From JAABRU01 sp041390465 (GTDB taxonomy: Bacteria; Desulfobacterota; Desulfobacteria; Desulfobacterales; Desulfococcaceae): a DNA stretch of 40,154 nt. The position numbers and the translations under genes were made by a program. The stretch is from positions 1 to 40,154 of the forward strand of contig JAWKPW010000051.1 in NCBI GenBank assembly GCA_041390465.1, given 5' to 3'. The notes beneath the pieces were generated by a model, which was given only the letters and a program-made list of their open reading frames with translations, was not told where the DNA came from and ran no database searches. Below, one piece after another: positions 32,103 to 40,111 of this stretch (positions within the stretch are counted from its first letter, which is position 1; the number at the start of each line of letters is the position of its first letter).

Positions 32103-32795
32103 ATGAATCCCTGTCCGGACATATCGGAAAGTTTTTTGTGGATGGAACTGCCCCTTACGCCTTATGGAGAAGCGGCGGAGATGCAACGGCAGATTGTTGC
32201 TGCCAAAAAAGAAAAGCGGCTGAAAAAGGATGCGGTGCTGATTCTGGAGCATCCTCCGATTTTTACGCTGGGACGGAACCGGGGACGGGAACACCTCATG
32301 GTTTCGGAAAAATTTCTGGCAGAAAAAAATATGCAGGTGGTTCAGACAGAACGGGGCGGGAATATCACCTTTCACGGCCCGGGGCAACTGGTGGTCTATC
32401 CCATTCTGGATATGAATGCCGGGCATATCGGCATTCGGGAATACGTGGAAGGGCTGGAGAAAATCATGTCCCTGACCGTGAGGGAGTGGGGAATTGACGC
32501 GCACGGAGATGCACAGAACCGGGGTCTGTGGATTGGAAACCGGAAACTGGGCAGTATCGGTGTGGCTGTCAAACACGGCATCTGCTTTCACGGACTGGCT
32601 CTGAACGTGAACATGGATCTGGAGCCTTTCACCTGGATCAATCCCTGCGGCCTGTGTGATATTCAGATGAGCACTGTGGAAAAGGAAAGCGGAAAGAAAA
32701 TCAGCGTGGCCCAGGTTCGCACTGTTCTGAAAAAGCATATGGCCGGATTTCTGAAAAAACAGGCAGTGGATACGGATTTTCAGGATCTTTTCTGA
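32103..32795 (+). CDS. lipB: Octanoyltransferase LipB
   Basis: Transfers octanoate from acyl carrier protein to the lipoyl domains of glycine cleavage H protein and 2-oxoacid dehydrogenases, the first step of lipoate synthesis. The 230-residue protein has the motif RGGNITFHGPGQLVVYP near 84-100, the catalytic Lys148 in RKLGSIGVAVKHGICFHGLALNV, and the catalytic Cys182 in NPCGL. GGAGAG lies three bases before ATG 32103. It stands alone: lipA is not adjacent in the window. Confidence 0.96.
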   Translation: MNPCPDISESFLWMELPLTPYGEAAEMQRQIVAAKKEKRLKKDAVLILEHPPIFTLGRNRGREHLMVSEKFLAEKNMQVVQTERGGNITFHGPGQLVVYPILDMNAGHIGIREYVEGLEKIMSLTVREWGIDAHGDAQNRGLWIGNRKLGSIGVAVKHGICFHGLALNVNMDLEPFTWINPCGLCDIQMSTVEKESGKKISVAQVRTVLKKHMAGFLKKQAVDTDFQDLF

Positions 32796-33098
32796 AAATT
32801 CCGCTGCAGTGAATTGAAAAAAAGGAAATCCCAATACCCTGCATGAAATTTATAAGGGATTGAAATCATATTTTTCAATCCAAACTGAAATTGGGGTGCA
32901 ATGGGCTGAAGAAAAAATCCGTGTTCACAGATATGACAGAAAAAGTTGCATCTGGCACAAATATGTGCAAATGTGGGCAGGTGCAAATGCAATTTGCACA
33001 TATGCTTTATCTGTTTCAGTTAGTTTCGCAGCAGTTTCAAATCTGTCCCTGCAATCCAACCAGCCGGACGGATGGGCCGGTACGCAAAGGAGCTGCCC
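32796..33098. other. Leader region of the chemoreceptor operon
   Basis: No gene is seen. The region holds repeated TGTGCAAAT half-sites (32964-32972, and the palindrome at 32981-32999). It presumably carries the promoter of the downstream receptor-phosphatase pair, but no confident hexamers were found. Confidence 0.5.
32981..32999. promoter_or_regulatory. Palindrome GTGCAAAT-GCA-ATTTGCAC
   Basis: Perfect eight-base arms around three bases, about 100 bp upstream of the chemoreceptor start. A further direct half-site, TGTGCAAAT, lies at 32964-32972. The half-site is the same as in the palindrome at 7543-7558 before the CheA operon, which suggests a shared regulator. Confidence 0.45.
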
Positions 33099-34955
33099 AT
33101 GAAAAGCATAAAAAACAAAATCCTCATCAGATTCTCCTTTTTCAGTTTTCTGATTCTTCTGACCATCGGCATTGTGATTTCCGTCAAACTGGATACAGGG
33201 CTGTCCCGTCAGGGAGAAAAACTCTCCGGCAGGCTGCGGGATTTGATGATCCGCAATCTGGCAGCGCATCATCATATGGCAGGAATTGCAATGGACCGCA
33301 TGGGAAAGGAAGCAGAGCTTGCCGCAAAGGATTTTCTCCTTCATCATGGAACAGGTTCCGAAACGGTGATTTCTGATGCTGCCGTGTTCAGGGAACTGGC
33401 GGATTTTGCGGTTTTGTATGATCCGGAAGGAAACTGCACTGCGTTCCGGCCCGGAGAAAAACAGGGGGCAGATGCAGAAAAAACACGGGAATATTTCAAT
33501 TCATGGGAAATCCGGCAGGGCATTCTCGAACTGCTGAAAAAAGATAAAGAGGATGGGCAACTGTCCCCGGTCATCACATTTGCCCGGCATGACCGGGCCT
33601 TTATCGAAGCACTGGGACTTGCGGAAAAATATCCGTCCGGAAATCATTTTCTCAGCATTCTTTCGGCTGTGCCCGTGACAAAGTCCTCTCCCGCGATGTG
33701 TCCGGAAAAGGGCTGTCTGGCAATTGCCGGAAGAATTCTCAATCAGCATGTGCGGCCCTTTCAGGAAATCCATGCGGCCACAGGTTCTGCCATTGCCCTG
33801 TTTGCCGGAACCGAAGCGGCTGTGGACGCGGGATTCCTCCGGGGAGAAAATGCCAATCTGCGGCTCAGTCCGGAACAGGCGGCCCGGATTGCCGAATCTT
33901 CCCTTCCCCTTCCCCTTTCTCTGGAAGCAGACGGACGAAGTTTCCATATCATCGCATCCGCACTCAGCAGCGCGGATGGGGCTTATGCCGGAGCGGTGTG
34001 TGCCGGCATTTCCGAAGAGCAGTCCCTGGGAATTGAAAAGGAATTTCTCAGTGAGGCAAGGGCATACCGAAAGAATCTTGTGCTGTGGATTTCCGGCATC
34101 AGTCTGACGGCTCTGGGGATTTTTGTTGCGGTTTCCCTGGTGATAGCCACAGAAATTGAGCGTCCCATAAACAAACTTATCTCAGGCATTTCTGATGCTG
34201 CCTCCTCTCTGGCGGCAGCTTCCGATCAGGTTTCGACCATGGGGCAGCATATGGCCGAAGGATCATCCGAGCAGGCCGCTGCCGCGGATCAGGCATCCAT
34301 GTCCCTGAGTGACATGGCCGATGCCATCAAAGAAACCTCAGGACTGACACACGGGGCCGGAGAGCTGATGAATGACAATATCAAAAAATCCGTGAAAACC
34401 GTGATGCTTCTGGTGGAACTCACGGAACAGATCGCGACCATTGAAAAGGACAGTGACCGTATCGGCAATATCATCAAATCCATAGATGAAATCGCATTTC
34501 AGACCAATCTTCTGGCCCTGAACGCGGCTGTGGAGGCCGCGCACGCGGGCAGGGCAGGAGCCGGATTTGCCGTGGTGGCAGATGAGGTGAGAAATCTGGC
34601 TGCGCGCAGCACCGTGGCCGCAAAAAACACACAGGAACTGCTGGATACCACCATCCGCAGGATTGCTCAGTCTGCGGGCGCGGTCAGAGACATGAACCGG
34701 GATTTTGAAGGCATTATCAAATCCTCGACCATAATGGGAGACAAAACCGCAGCCATCACCAATGCCAGCAGAAATCATGCCGATGTGCTCCGGCAGATCA
34801 GTGATTCCGTATCCGGAATGAATCAGGGAATCCAGCAGAACGCGGCCAATGCCCAGGAACTGGCCAGCGCGTCAGAGGAACTCAATGCACAGGCAGAGCA
34901 GTTGAAGGAGTTTGTGGGAACCCTGCTTGCCCTGACAGGAGGACAAAAAAAATGA
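33099..34955 (+). CDS. Methyl-accepting chemotaxis protein (receptor)
   Basis: Transmembrane chemoreceptor of 618 residues. One membrane helix lies at about 9-30, a periplasmic sensor domain at about 31-325 (Cache-like in length; Cys113, Cys201, Cys206 and Cys301 are notable), and a second helix at about 328-350. The cytoplasmic signalling coiled coil carries the tip EIAFQTNLLALNAAVEAAHA and FAVVADEVRNLAARS, which contact CheW and CheA. The HAMP between helix 2 and the signalling domain is very short or absent (ERPINKLISGISDAAS). There is no C-terminal pentapeptide for CheR. AAAGGAG precedes ATG 33099 by seven bases. The stop overlaps the start of the next gene (ATGA). Confidence 0.94.
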   Translation: MKSIKNKILIRFSFFSFLILLTIGIVISVKLDTGLSRQGEKLSGRLRDLMIRNLAAHHHMAGIAMDRMGKEAELAAKDFLLHHGTGSETVISDAAVFRELADFAVLYDPEGNCTAFRPGEKQGADAEKTREYFNSWEIRQGILELLKKDKEDGQLSPVITFARHDRAFIEALGLAEKYPSGNHFLSILSAVPVTKSSPAMCPEKGCLAIAGRILNQHVRPFQEIHAATGSAIALFAGTEAAVDAGFLRGENANLRLSPEQAARIAESSLPLPLSLEADGRSFHIIASALSSADGAYAGAVCAGISEEQSLGIEKEFLSEARAYRKNLVLWISGISLTALGIFVAVSLVIATEIERPINKLISGISDAASSLAAASDQVSTMGQHMAEGSSEQAAAADQASMSLSDMADAIKETSGLTHGAGELMNDNIKKSVKTVMLLVELTEQIATIEKDSDRIGNIIKSIDEIAFQTNLLALNAAVEAAHAGRAGAGFAVVADEVRNLAARSTVAAKNTQELLDTTIRRIAQSAGAVRDMNRDFEGIIKSSTIMGDKTAAITNASRNHADVLRQISDSVSGMNQGIQQNAANAQELASASEELNAQAEQLKEFVGTLLALTGGQKK

Positions 34956-36985
34956 GCCGGCGGATTTTTCTCACCGAAGGGGAGGAATCCGGCAGGCTCC
35001 GAAGCATTTTTGCGCATGTTTCCGGCACGGAACCCGATCTGTTTTCCCTGTGTTTTTTTGAAAATGCTGCGGATCTGCTGCGAGATTTTCAGCAGGCCTT
35101 TCTGTCCGGAAAATCTGTTCCCCTGTGCATTCTGCAAATGTCCCGTGAGCAAGGGGAAAAAACGGCTGAAAACCTTTTCCGCGTTGATCCGGAGATATCC
35201 ATTATTCTGATTCTTCCCTCTGCCTCTTTTCCTCCCCGGAAAAAAATGCAGGCAGGGGAAAAGCACCTGTACCATCTTTCAGCTCCGCTGCGGGATGACG
35301 CTGTATATGCTTTGGCTGATTCCCTGCTGAGGGCAGGGCGGGAGAGAGAGAAACTGAAATCCGCTTACAGGGAATGTGAATTCCGGGAAAAAGAGGGGTA
35401 TCTGAAAACCATCATGGATGTCATACAGACTGCCGTGATGATCATTGATCCGAAAACTTACAAAATCATTGATGCCAACCCCTGCGCCTCCCGGATGCTC
35501 GGATGCGGGGATCAGGAACTGATTGGCCGTGATTTTTATGAACTCAGGGATGCAGACACCTCTGATCCGGAGCAGCGGATGGTCAGTGATGAATATGCCC
35601 TGAAAAGAGAGGATGGCAGGATAATCCACGTCCGCCGGACATCGGCCGGAGCCAGAGTGAAAGGCCGGGAATATCTGGTGCAGAGTCTGCTGGATATCAC
35701 GGACATCCGCCGGCTGATGAACAAAATGGAAATCAGCATTGATCTGGCCCGGCATCTTCTGCACCTGGTCAATGGACACCCGCCCCGGCACACACAACTT
35801 CCGGAAAACCGGATATTGTTTGCCGAAGCCCTTTCCTTTCCCTGCCACAAGGAGGGCGGGGATCATTATTTTGTCCGAAATCTTTCAGACAGGACCGTTT
35901 TCAGTCTCAAGGATCAGTCCGGCCATGAGGTGGGCTGTGTGCTGCGGAGCATTCTTACGGATTTGATACACCACAGTCTGCTTACCCGTTTTGCTTCCAA
36001 AGGCCCGGACTTTGTCATTTCCCGGCTCAATGAGGAAATCTGCCGCTCCGGCATGTTCCGATCCCATGATTTTTTCACTGCTGTCAGCGGACAGATTGAT
36101 CACCGGACTTTGGAGATGAAGTATGTGTCCGCAGGCCATCCCCGTTTTCTGCTGATACGGGGAAACAATGTCACCGGGCTTCCGGAAAGAAAGGGACCGG
36201 GAAAAAATCTCTTTGTTCCCCTGTGTCCGGAAACTGTTTTCTCTGCCGGAACCTGTGCACTGCAAGGGGGAGACAGACTGATTTTCTATACAGACGGCCT
36301 GACCGAGATGCCCCGGACCAACAGCATGGGATTTATCCCCTTTGACCGGCTTGCGGAACTGACAGCAGGAATTGTCAGCAGGAAAACAGAAATTTCCGCT
36401 GCGGATCTGATGCGGAAAATCACAGAAAGGATATGCCGCATGAGCCGGGTGGAACTGCGCCTTTTTTCAAAAAACACATCTTTGGATGACATTACCCTGC
36501 TGGGTCTGGAAATTGAAAACAGAAACAGGTGCAGGGAAAGAGTGCTGTATCCGGAAAATTCGGAGGCCCTGTACGCAGCGATTGCGGATTTGTACCGGGA
36601 AATAACCGCGGAAATGCAGAAAAACGGATATGATATCTCTGGGCTTGGGATCCGTTCGATTCTGGCTGAAAGCCTCCTGAATGCCTGGCGCCACGGCAAC
36701 TGTGAGGACAGCAGCAAATCCATTGTCATCCGCTGGCGCTTTGGCAATGATTTTCATCTGGAAGTCAGAGATGAGGGAAACGGCTTTGATTTTGAAAACA
36801 TCCCTGATCCCAAAACCCGGGAATATTTTTACCGGGATTCCGGCAGAGGCGTGTATATTATCCGGCGGTATGCTGATACCGTGCAGTGGAAGGACAGGGG
36901 CAGACATCTGATGATTTCCCTTCGCAAACACCGGGAGCCGGCCGCGCAGGCCCGGCAGAGTGCGAACACAATGAAACTCTGGTAG
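34952..36985 (+). CDS. Pseudo-receiver/PAS/SpoIIE phosphatase/HATPase protein
   Basis: This 677-residue soluble signalling protein is coupled to the upstream receptor by ATGA overlap. Residues about 1-128 resemble a receiver, but the phospho-acceptor position is Gln62 (CILQMS where CILDM is expected), so phosphorylation there is unlikely. A PAS domain spans about 148-255 (AVMIIDPKTYKIIDANP). A SpoIIE/PP2C phosphatase domain follows at about 285-520 with GGDHYF at 302-307, KDQSGHEVG at 320-328, YTDGL at 446-450 and SLDDIT at 510-515. The second Asp of the usual GGDxYD is Phe307. A HATPase_c anti-sigma-factor-like domain ends the protein at about 535-660, with N-box ESLLNAWRHGN, DEGNG and a GRG motif. 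This suggests a partner-switching output, but no STAS antagonist is encoded nearby. Confidence 0.9.
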   Translation: MSRRIFLTEGEESGRLRSIFAHVSGTEPDLFSLCFFENAADLLRDFQQAFLSGKSVPLCILQMSREQGEKTAENLFRVDPEISIILILPSASFPPRKKMQAGEKHLYHLSAPLRDDAVYALADSLLRAGREREKLKSAYRECEFREKEGYLKTIMDVIQTAVMIIDPKTYKIIDANPCASRMLGCGDQELIGRDFYELRDADTSDPEQRMVSDEYALKREDGRIIHVRRTSAGARVKGREYLVQSLLDITDIRRLMNKMEISIDLARHLLHLVNGHPPRHTQLPENRILFAEALSFPCHKEGGDHYFVRNLSDRTVFSLKDQSGHEVGCVLRSILTDLIHHSLLTRFASKGPDFVISRLNEEICRSGMFRSHDFFTAVSGQIDHRTLEMKYVSAGHPRFLLIRGNNVTGLPERKGPGKNLFVPLCPETVFSAGTCALQGGDRLIFYTDGLTEMPRTNSMGFIPFDRLAELTAGIVSRKTEISAADLMRKITERICRMSRVELRLFSKNTSLDDITLLGLEIENRNRCRERVLYPENSEALYAAIADLYREITAEMQKNGYDISGLGIRSILAESLLNAWRHGNCEDSSKSIVIRWRFGNDFHLEVRDEGNGFDFENIPDPKTREYFYRDSGRGVYIIRRYADTVQWKDRGRHLMISLRKHREPAAQARQSANTMKLW

Positions 36986-37128
36986 GGTGCTGTCAAGTTT
37001 GTTCTGACGGATTTTAACCGCAAGGGGCACAAAGACCGCACAACGGTCACAAAAAAAAGTATCCGTCAGTTTTATTTTGACAAAGCGGCAGGCACAGAGA
37101 TGCTTTATGCCGATTCCCCATTGGTTTT

Positions 37129-37315
37129 ATACCGATTCCCCATTGAAAATATACAGACTTTCAGATAATATCATTGTGCAGGCCGGGGTGAATGCAGTGA
37201 ACCCCAACACTTTGAATTTGTTGAGGTTCATTCCTCACTCCAACCTGCGCAGAACCCCCAAATTATTATCTTAAACACTATACTTATATTGAACAAATCA
37301 ATGGCGATTCGGTAT
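37129..37315. repeat. Shell-and-core repeat, CCCCAAC core, copy 2
   Basis: It starts ATACCGATTCCCCATTGAAA and ends AATGGCGATTCGGTAT. The interior is the inverse of the copy at 10100-10262, including GAACCCCAACACTTTGAATT and AAATTATTATCTTAAACACT. An extra shell start (ATGCCGATTCCCCATTGG) lies just before it at 37108. Confidence 0.78.
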
Positions 37316-37316
37316 T

Positions 37317-37430
37317 ATACCGATTCCTCATTGATCTGAAACATGAAATTTTGTACAATATTTTTCATAAAAACCGGATTTTTCCGAAAAATCCGGTTTT
37401 TTCCGTACACTGAAATTTTTTTGTCTGCTT
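37317..37430. repeat. Shell-and-core repeat, hairpin core, copy 3
   Basis: It starts ATACCGATTCCTCATTGATC, one base after the previous element. The core is AAAACCGGATTTTTC and its inverse at about 37371-37404. It has no right shell of its own; the next element's left shell begins directly at 37431, so the two may have fused. Confidence 0.72.
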
Positions 37431-37580
37431 ATACCAATTCTCCGTTGAAACCACAGGTTGCGGAAAGCAATGCCGATTCTCCGCAGATTTTATGCGGTGC
37501 TGTCAGTTTATTGTGACCTTTGTGCCATCTTCGTGTCCTTTGCGGTTAAAAAAAGCATGTTTTCAATGGAGAATTGGTAT
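37431..37580. repeat. Shell-and-core repeat, CACAAAGGACAC core, copy 3 (most intact)
   Basis: The left shell ATACCAATTCTCCGTTGAAA and the right shell TTTCAATGGAGAATTGGTAT are inverse to each other with a single mismatch. The 150-bp element contains TTGCGGAAAGCAATGCCGAT, CTCCGCAGATTTT and GTGTCCTTTGCGGTTAA. It is the best preserved member of the family. Confidence 0.82.
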
Positions 37581-37604
37581 TATGTATTCATACAGGATTT
37601 GTGC

Positions 37605-37640
37605 AAGATTTGGCAATTTTCAAAAAGTTGTCAAATCCTG
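37605..37640. repeat. Dispersed GATTTG hairpin repeat, copy 4
   Basis: Arms AAGATTTGGCAATTTTC and AAAAAGTTGTCAAATCCT, followed by GGCAGAATCTGACTCTTAAT and TTCGCATTATAA, flanks shared with copies 1 and 3. Confidence 0.75.
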
Positions 37641-37715
37641 GCAGAATCTGACTCTTAATTCGCATTATAAAATCTGCGGTGTCCTGAATGATTTCCGGAA
37701 TTTTTTCACAAAATA

Positions 37716-37742
37716 CTTCCGAAGTTTTCACAACTTCGGAAG
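37716..37742 (-). terminator. Intrinsic terminator of the TraB-family gene
   Basis: CTTCCGAAGTT and AACTTCGGAAG form a perfect 11-base stem with a five-base loop, beginning six bases after the stop codon. On the minus strand it is followed by TATTTTGTG. Confidence 0.72.
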
Positions 37743-37748
37743 CCTGTA

Positions 37749-38918
37749 TCAGTGCAGTATTTTTACCATAAGGGGAATTGCCACAAATGTGCCCGCGGAA
37801 CTGCCCAGATTGGTAAAAACCACCACCAGCAGAATCCGGGTCACTTTGTTGTGCCAGAAGCCCCTGACAGAAACGATATCCTCGGAAAGGCTTTCAAAAT
37901 CCATGACTTTGGGCTTTCGCAGAAATGCCTCGGCCAGTCCGGATACCCATCCTGCCGCGACCATGGGATTGAGAGAGGTGACAGGCGCGGCCAGCGCAGC
38001 CGAGAGAACCGTAAGGGGATGGGCAAGGGCAATGATCGCTCCTGTGGCTGCCAGAACAGCATTTGCCGCAATCCACATGACAGCCATGTCGGCTCCGGCC
38101 TCAGCCCCGCGGAAAAAGAAACCGGCCACAAAAAGCAGGCAGATCAAAAGGGGCAGAATCCATTTGAGAAAAACGGCCAGTTTTCCTTTGGGCGGAATTT
38201 CCTCCAGTTTTTCCAGATCAATGGAGGATTCCCAGTTTTTTTTTATGCCCGGCACATGACCGGCCCCGACAACCGCAACAATCTTTTGGCCAGGGGCTGT
38301 GCGTATCTTTGCTGCCAGATATTCATCCCGTTCATCAATGAGGATATGTTTCAGCACAGGCAGGGATTTGCCCACATCCGCAAGCAGGGATTCCAGGATG
38401 TCCTGCTGTTTCATTTTCTCGATATCCTCTTCGCTGATGTCTCCGATTTCTCCCAAAGAAAGTATCAACTGGAAGAGAATTTTCATTTTGTCCCAAAACC
38501 CCATCATCCGCCATACCCGTGAAAGCGTGACCCGGATATCCCGGTCAGCCAGATGAATCTGCGCGCCGAGGGACTCACCGCTTTCAATGGCCGTAAGCAT
38601 TTCCTGTCCCGGTTTGACATCCAGTTTTCCGGCAATTCTGCGCTGAAATGAGGCCAGCATCAGATTCGACAGAAGAAGAAAGGATTTTTTTTCTTTGATT
38701 ACCTTGACAATATCTGTATTGCGCCACTGATCCTTCTGCCGGATGGCCTGGTATCTGGATGTGCAGAGTTCCACGCACACGGTATCCGGTTTTTCACTTT
38801 CAATCACGCGTCTGACCAGTTCCGTACTTTCTTTGGAAACATGCGCGGTTCCCACCAGTATGATTTCTTTGTCTTCTGCAAAAAGACGTTCCACATTTTT
38901 GCTGTCTGTCAGTTCCAT
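37749..38918 (-). CDS. TraB/PrgY-family membrane protein
   Basis: This 389-residue protein has an N-terminal TraB domain with GTAHVS at 23-28, the VCVELCTSRYQAI segment, HLADRDIRVTLSR and VVGAGHVPGI. Three or four membrane helices form the C-terminal third (LAVFLKWILPLLICLLFVAG, MAVMWIAANAVLAATGAIIA, ILLVVVFTNLGSSAG). The family includes PrgY/TraB of enterococcal pheromone shutdown and the Tiki proteases; the conserved His and Glu suggest a metal-dependent protease-like fold, but activity is not established for the bacterial chromosomal members. It is monocistronic with its own terminator. ATG 38918 has only a weak upstream site. Confidence 0.9.
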   Translation of the reverse strand: MELTDSKNVERLFAEDKEIILVGTAHVSKESTELVRRVIESEKPDTVCVELCTSRYQAIRQKDQWRNTDIVKVIKEKKSFLLLSNLMLASFQRRIAGKLDVKPGQEMLTAIESGESLGAQIHLADRDIRVTLSRVWRMMGFWDKMKILFQLILSLGEIGDISEEDIEKMKQQDILESLLADVGKSLPVLKHILIDERDEYLAAKIRTAPGQKIVAVVGAGHVPGIKKNWESSIDLEKLEEIPPKGKLAVFLKWILPLLICLLFVAGFFFRGAEAGADMAVMWIAANAVLAATGAIIALAHPLTVLSAALAAPVTSLNPMVAAGWVSGLAEAFLRKPKVMDFESLSEDIVSVRGFWHNKVTRILLVVVFTNLGSSAGTFVAIPLMVKILH

Positions 38919-39210
38919 TCAGGTCCAAAATTCCTTTGTTTAGCAATAACAATTTAAAATTATAGACATTTTTTACAGCATCCGGGGAGATTGAAACCCG
39001 TCCATGCTGCGGTTTTGAAAGTCTCATAAAAGTGAGAACATATTACATTTATGCGGACAAAGCAATATCTGTTTGGAGAAGATATGGGCAATTTCCTGAT
39101 TTTCATGTTTTTTCACAGGAAAGATTTTTTTTGCAGCGGCTATCATGATCCGGAAAGACCGGAAAGAGGGGGAACAGATAGAAACATGCGGGAATGAAAT
39201 TCAGCAATAT

Positions 39211-39546
39211 TCAGATGTTGCGCATTTGACAGTTTAACATGAGCAATATATTCTTTTCAATATGAATCCACCTGAATTCCGGATGAATGCGGGCAAAACA
39301 GGCAGCATTGACCAGAGTAAAGAGAATGTCCATGAATTCCGGATTGATGTCTTTGCTGCTCTGTTCGTCAATATACCCTCTGTCCTGCTGTTCCGCCACT
39401 TCTGCCCTGAATTCCGCCCATTCCTCCCTGTTTTTTTCCATGCCCCTGCGGATATTGTCCCAGTCAAACCCGGTGCGCTCGGCACGTTCGGAAATCCGGC
39501 TGCCCCGCATCAGAGCAGGCTGTTTATGGGGAATGGAATCCGGCAC
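39211..39546 (-). pseudogene. MazG-like fragment (nucleotide pyrophosphohydrolase)
   Basis: Residues 1-90 match the C-terminal MazG domain: PALMRGSRISERAERTGFDW, then NREEWAEFRAE and EFMDILFTLVNAACFARIHPE, with the metal-binding EExxE/ExxD pattern. Full MazG has two such domains (about 260 residues). Here the N-terminal half is missing, and after ARIHPE the sequence departs from the family and stops early. The GTG start at 39546 has no good ribosome-binding site. It is probably a remnant; a functional single-domain protein is possible. Confidence 0.6.
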
Positions 39547-39622
39547 AGATTCTTCGGTTCTGCTGTTTCTCTCGTTGTTGATCTGGTGTCATCAATCTGC
39601 AGACATGGATTTTGTCATTGTT

Positions 39623-40111
39623 TCACTGCCAATCTGCTCTCAGAGCCCTTGTGCCGACAATCTGTTTTGCAATGGCATGGCAGTCATCCACATGGGAATT
39701 TCCCACATACCGCATGGCTGCAATGCTGACAGACACGGCACATGCCTGACCGATGATGGGAATGTATTTTGCAATCTGCTTTGCCGTGATTCTGAGACCA
39801 ATCCGTTTCATTGCAGCAATGATGAGTTCTTTGGTGATGACACGGCCCGCAAATTCCGTACCCGCACTTCGAATCAGATTGAAAATGAACATTTTCATTT
39901 GATAATCATAATCATCAATCTGCTCTTTTGCCAGCCCGAATTTTCTGCTGATGGCAGGCAGAAGTTCCATGAGCATGCCCACATCCGCAGCAATGTCCAT
40001 TCCCGGTACGGGAACCAGACTGGCCGCTCCGGAGACTATGGCTCTTTTGTTTACCATTGCCCTGCATTCTTCACGCACAGCCTCCAGATTGTGCAATGTC
40101 ATCGGCACCAT
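39623..40111 (-). CDS. DUF697-like membrane-associated protein
   Basis: This 162-residue protein resembles the DUF697/YcjF-type C-terminal domain. It has NKRAIVSGAASLVPVPGMDIAADVGMLMELL near residues 21-51, whose Pro-Val-Pro-Gly-x-Asp turn is typical, followed by an amphipathic helical bundle with another hydrophobic hairpin (AKYIPIIGQACAVSVSIAAMRYV). The domain is often fused to or encoded with small GTPases; none is seen here, though one could lie to the right of the window. AAAGGAG lies eight bases before ATG 40111. Its function is unknown. Confidence 0.75.
   Translation of the reverse strand: MVPMTLHNLEAVREECRAMVNKRAIVSGAASLVPVPGMDIAADVGMLMELLPAISRKFGLAKEQIDDYDYQMKMFIFNLIRSAGTEFAGRVITKELIIAAMKRIGLRITAKQIAKYIPIIGQACAVSVSIAAMRYVGNSHVDDCHAIAKQIVGTRALRADWQ

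Larger units (their letters stand above)
36986..37748. other. Repeat-packed convergent intergenic region
   Basis: No gene is supported in this 763-bp stretch. A TTAACCGCAAGGGGCACAAA fragment (37015-37034) is followed by end-to-end repeats at 37129-37315, 37317-37430 and 37431-37580, then a GATTTG hairpin at 37605-37640 and a terminator at 37716-37742. Confidence 0.75.

Noticed and set aside
32953..32968. Possible sigma-54 promoter before the chemoreceptor (TGGCACAAATATGTGC)
   Set aside because: The distance between GG and GC is one base too long, and the TTGC core is missing.
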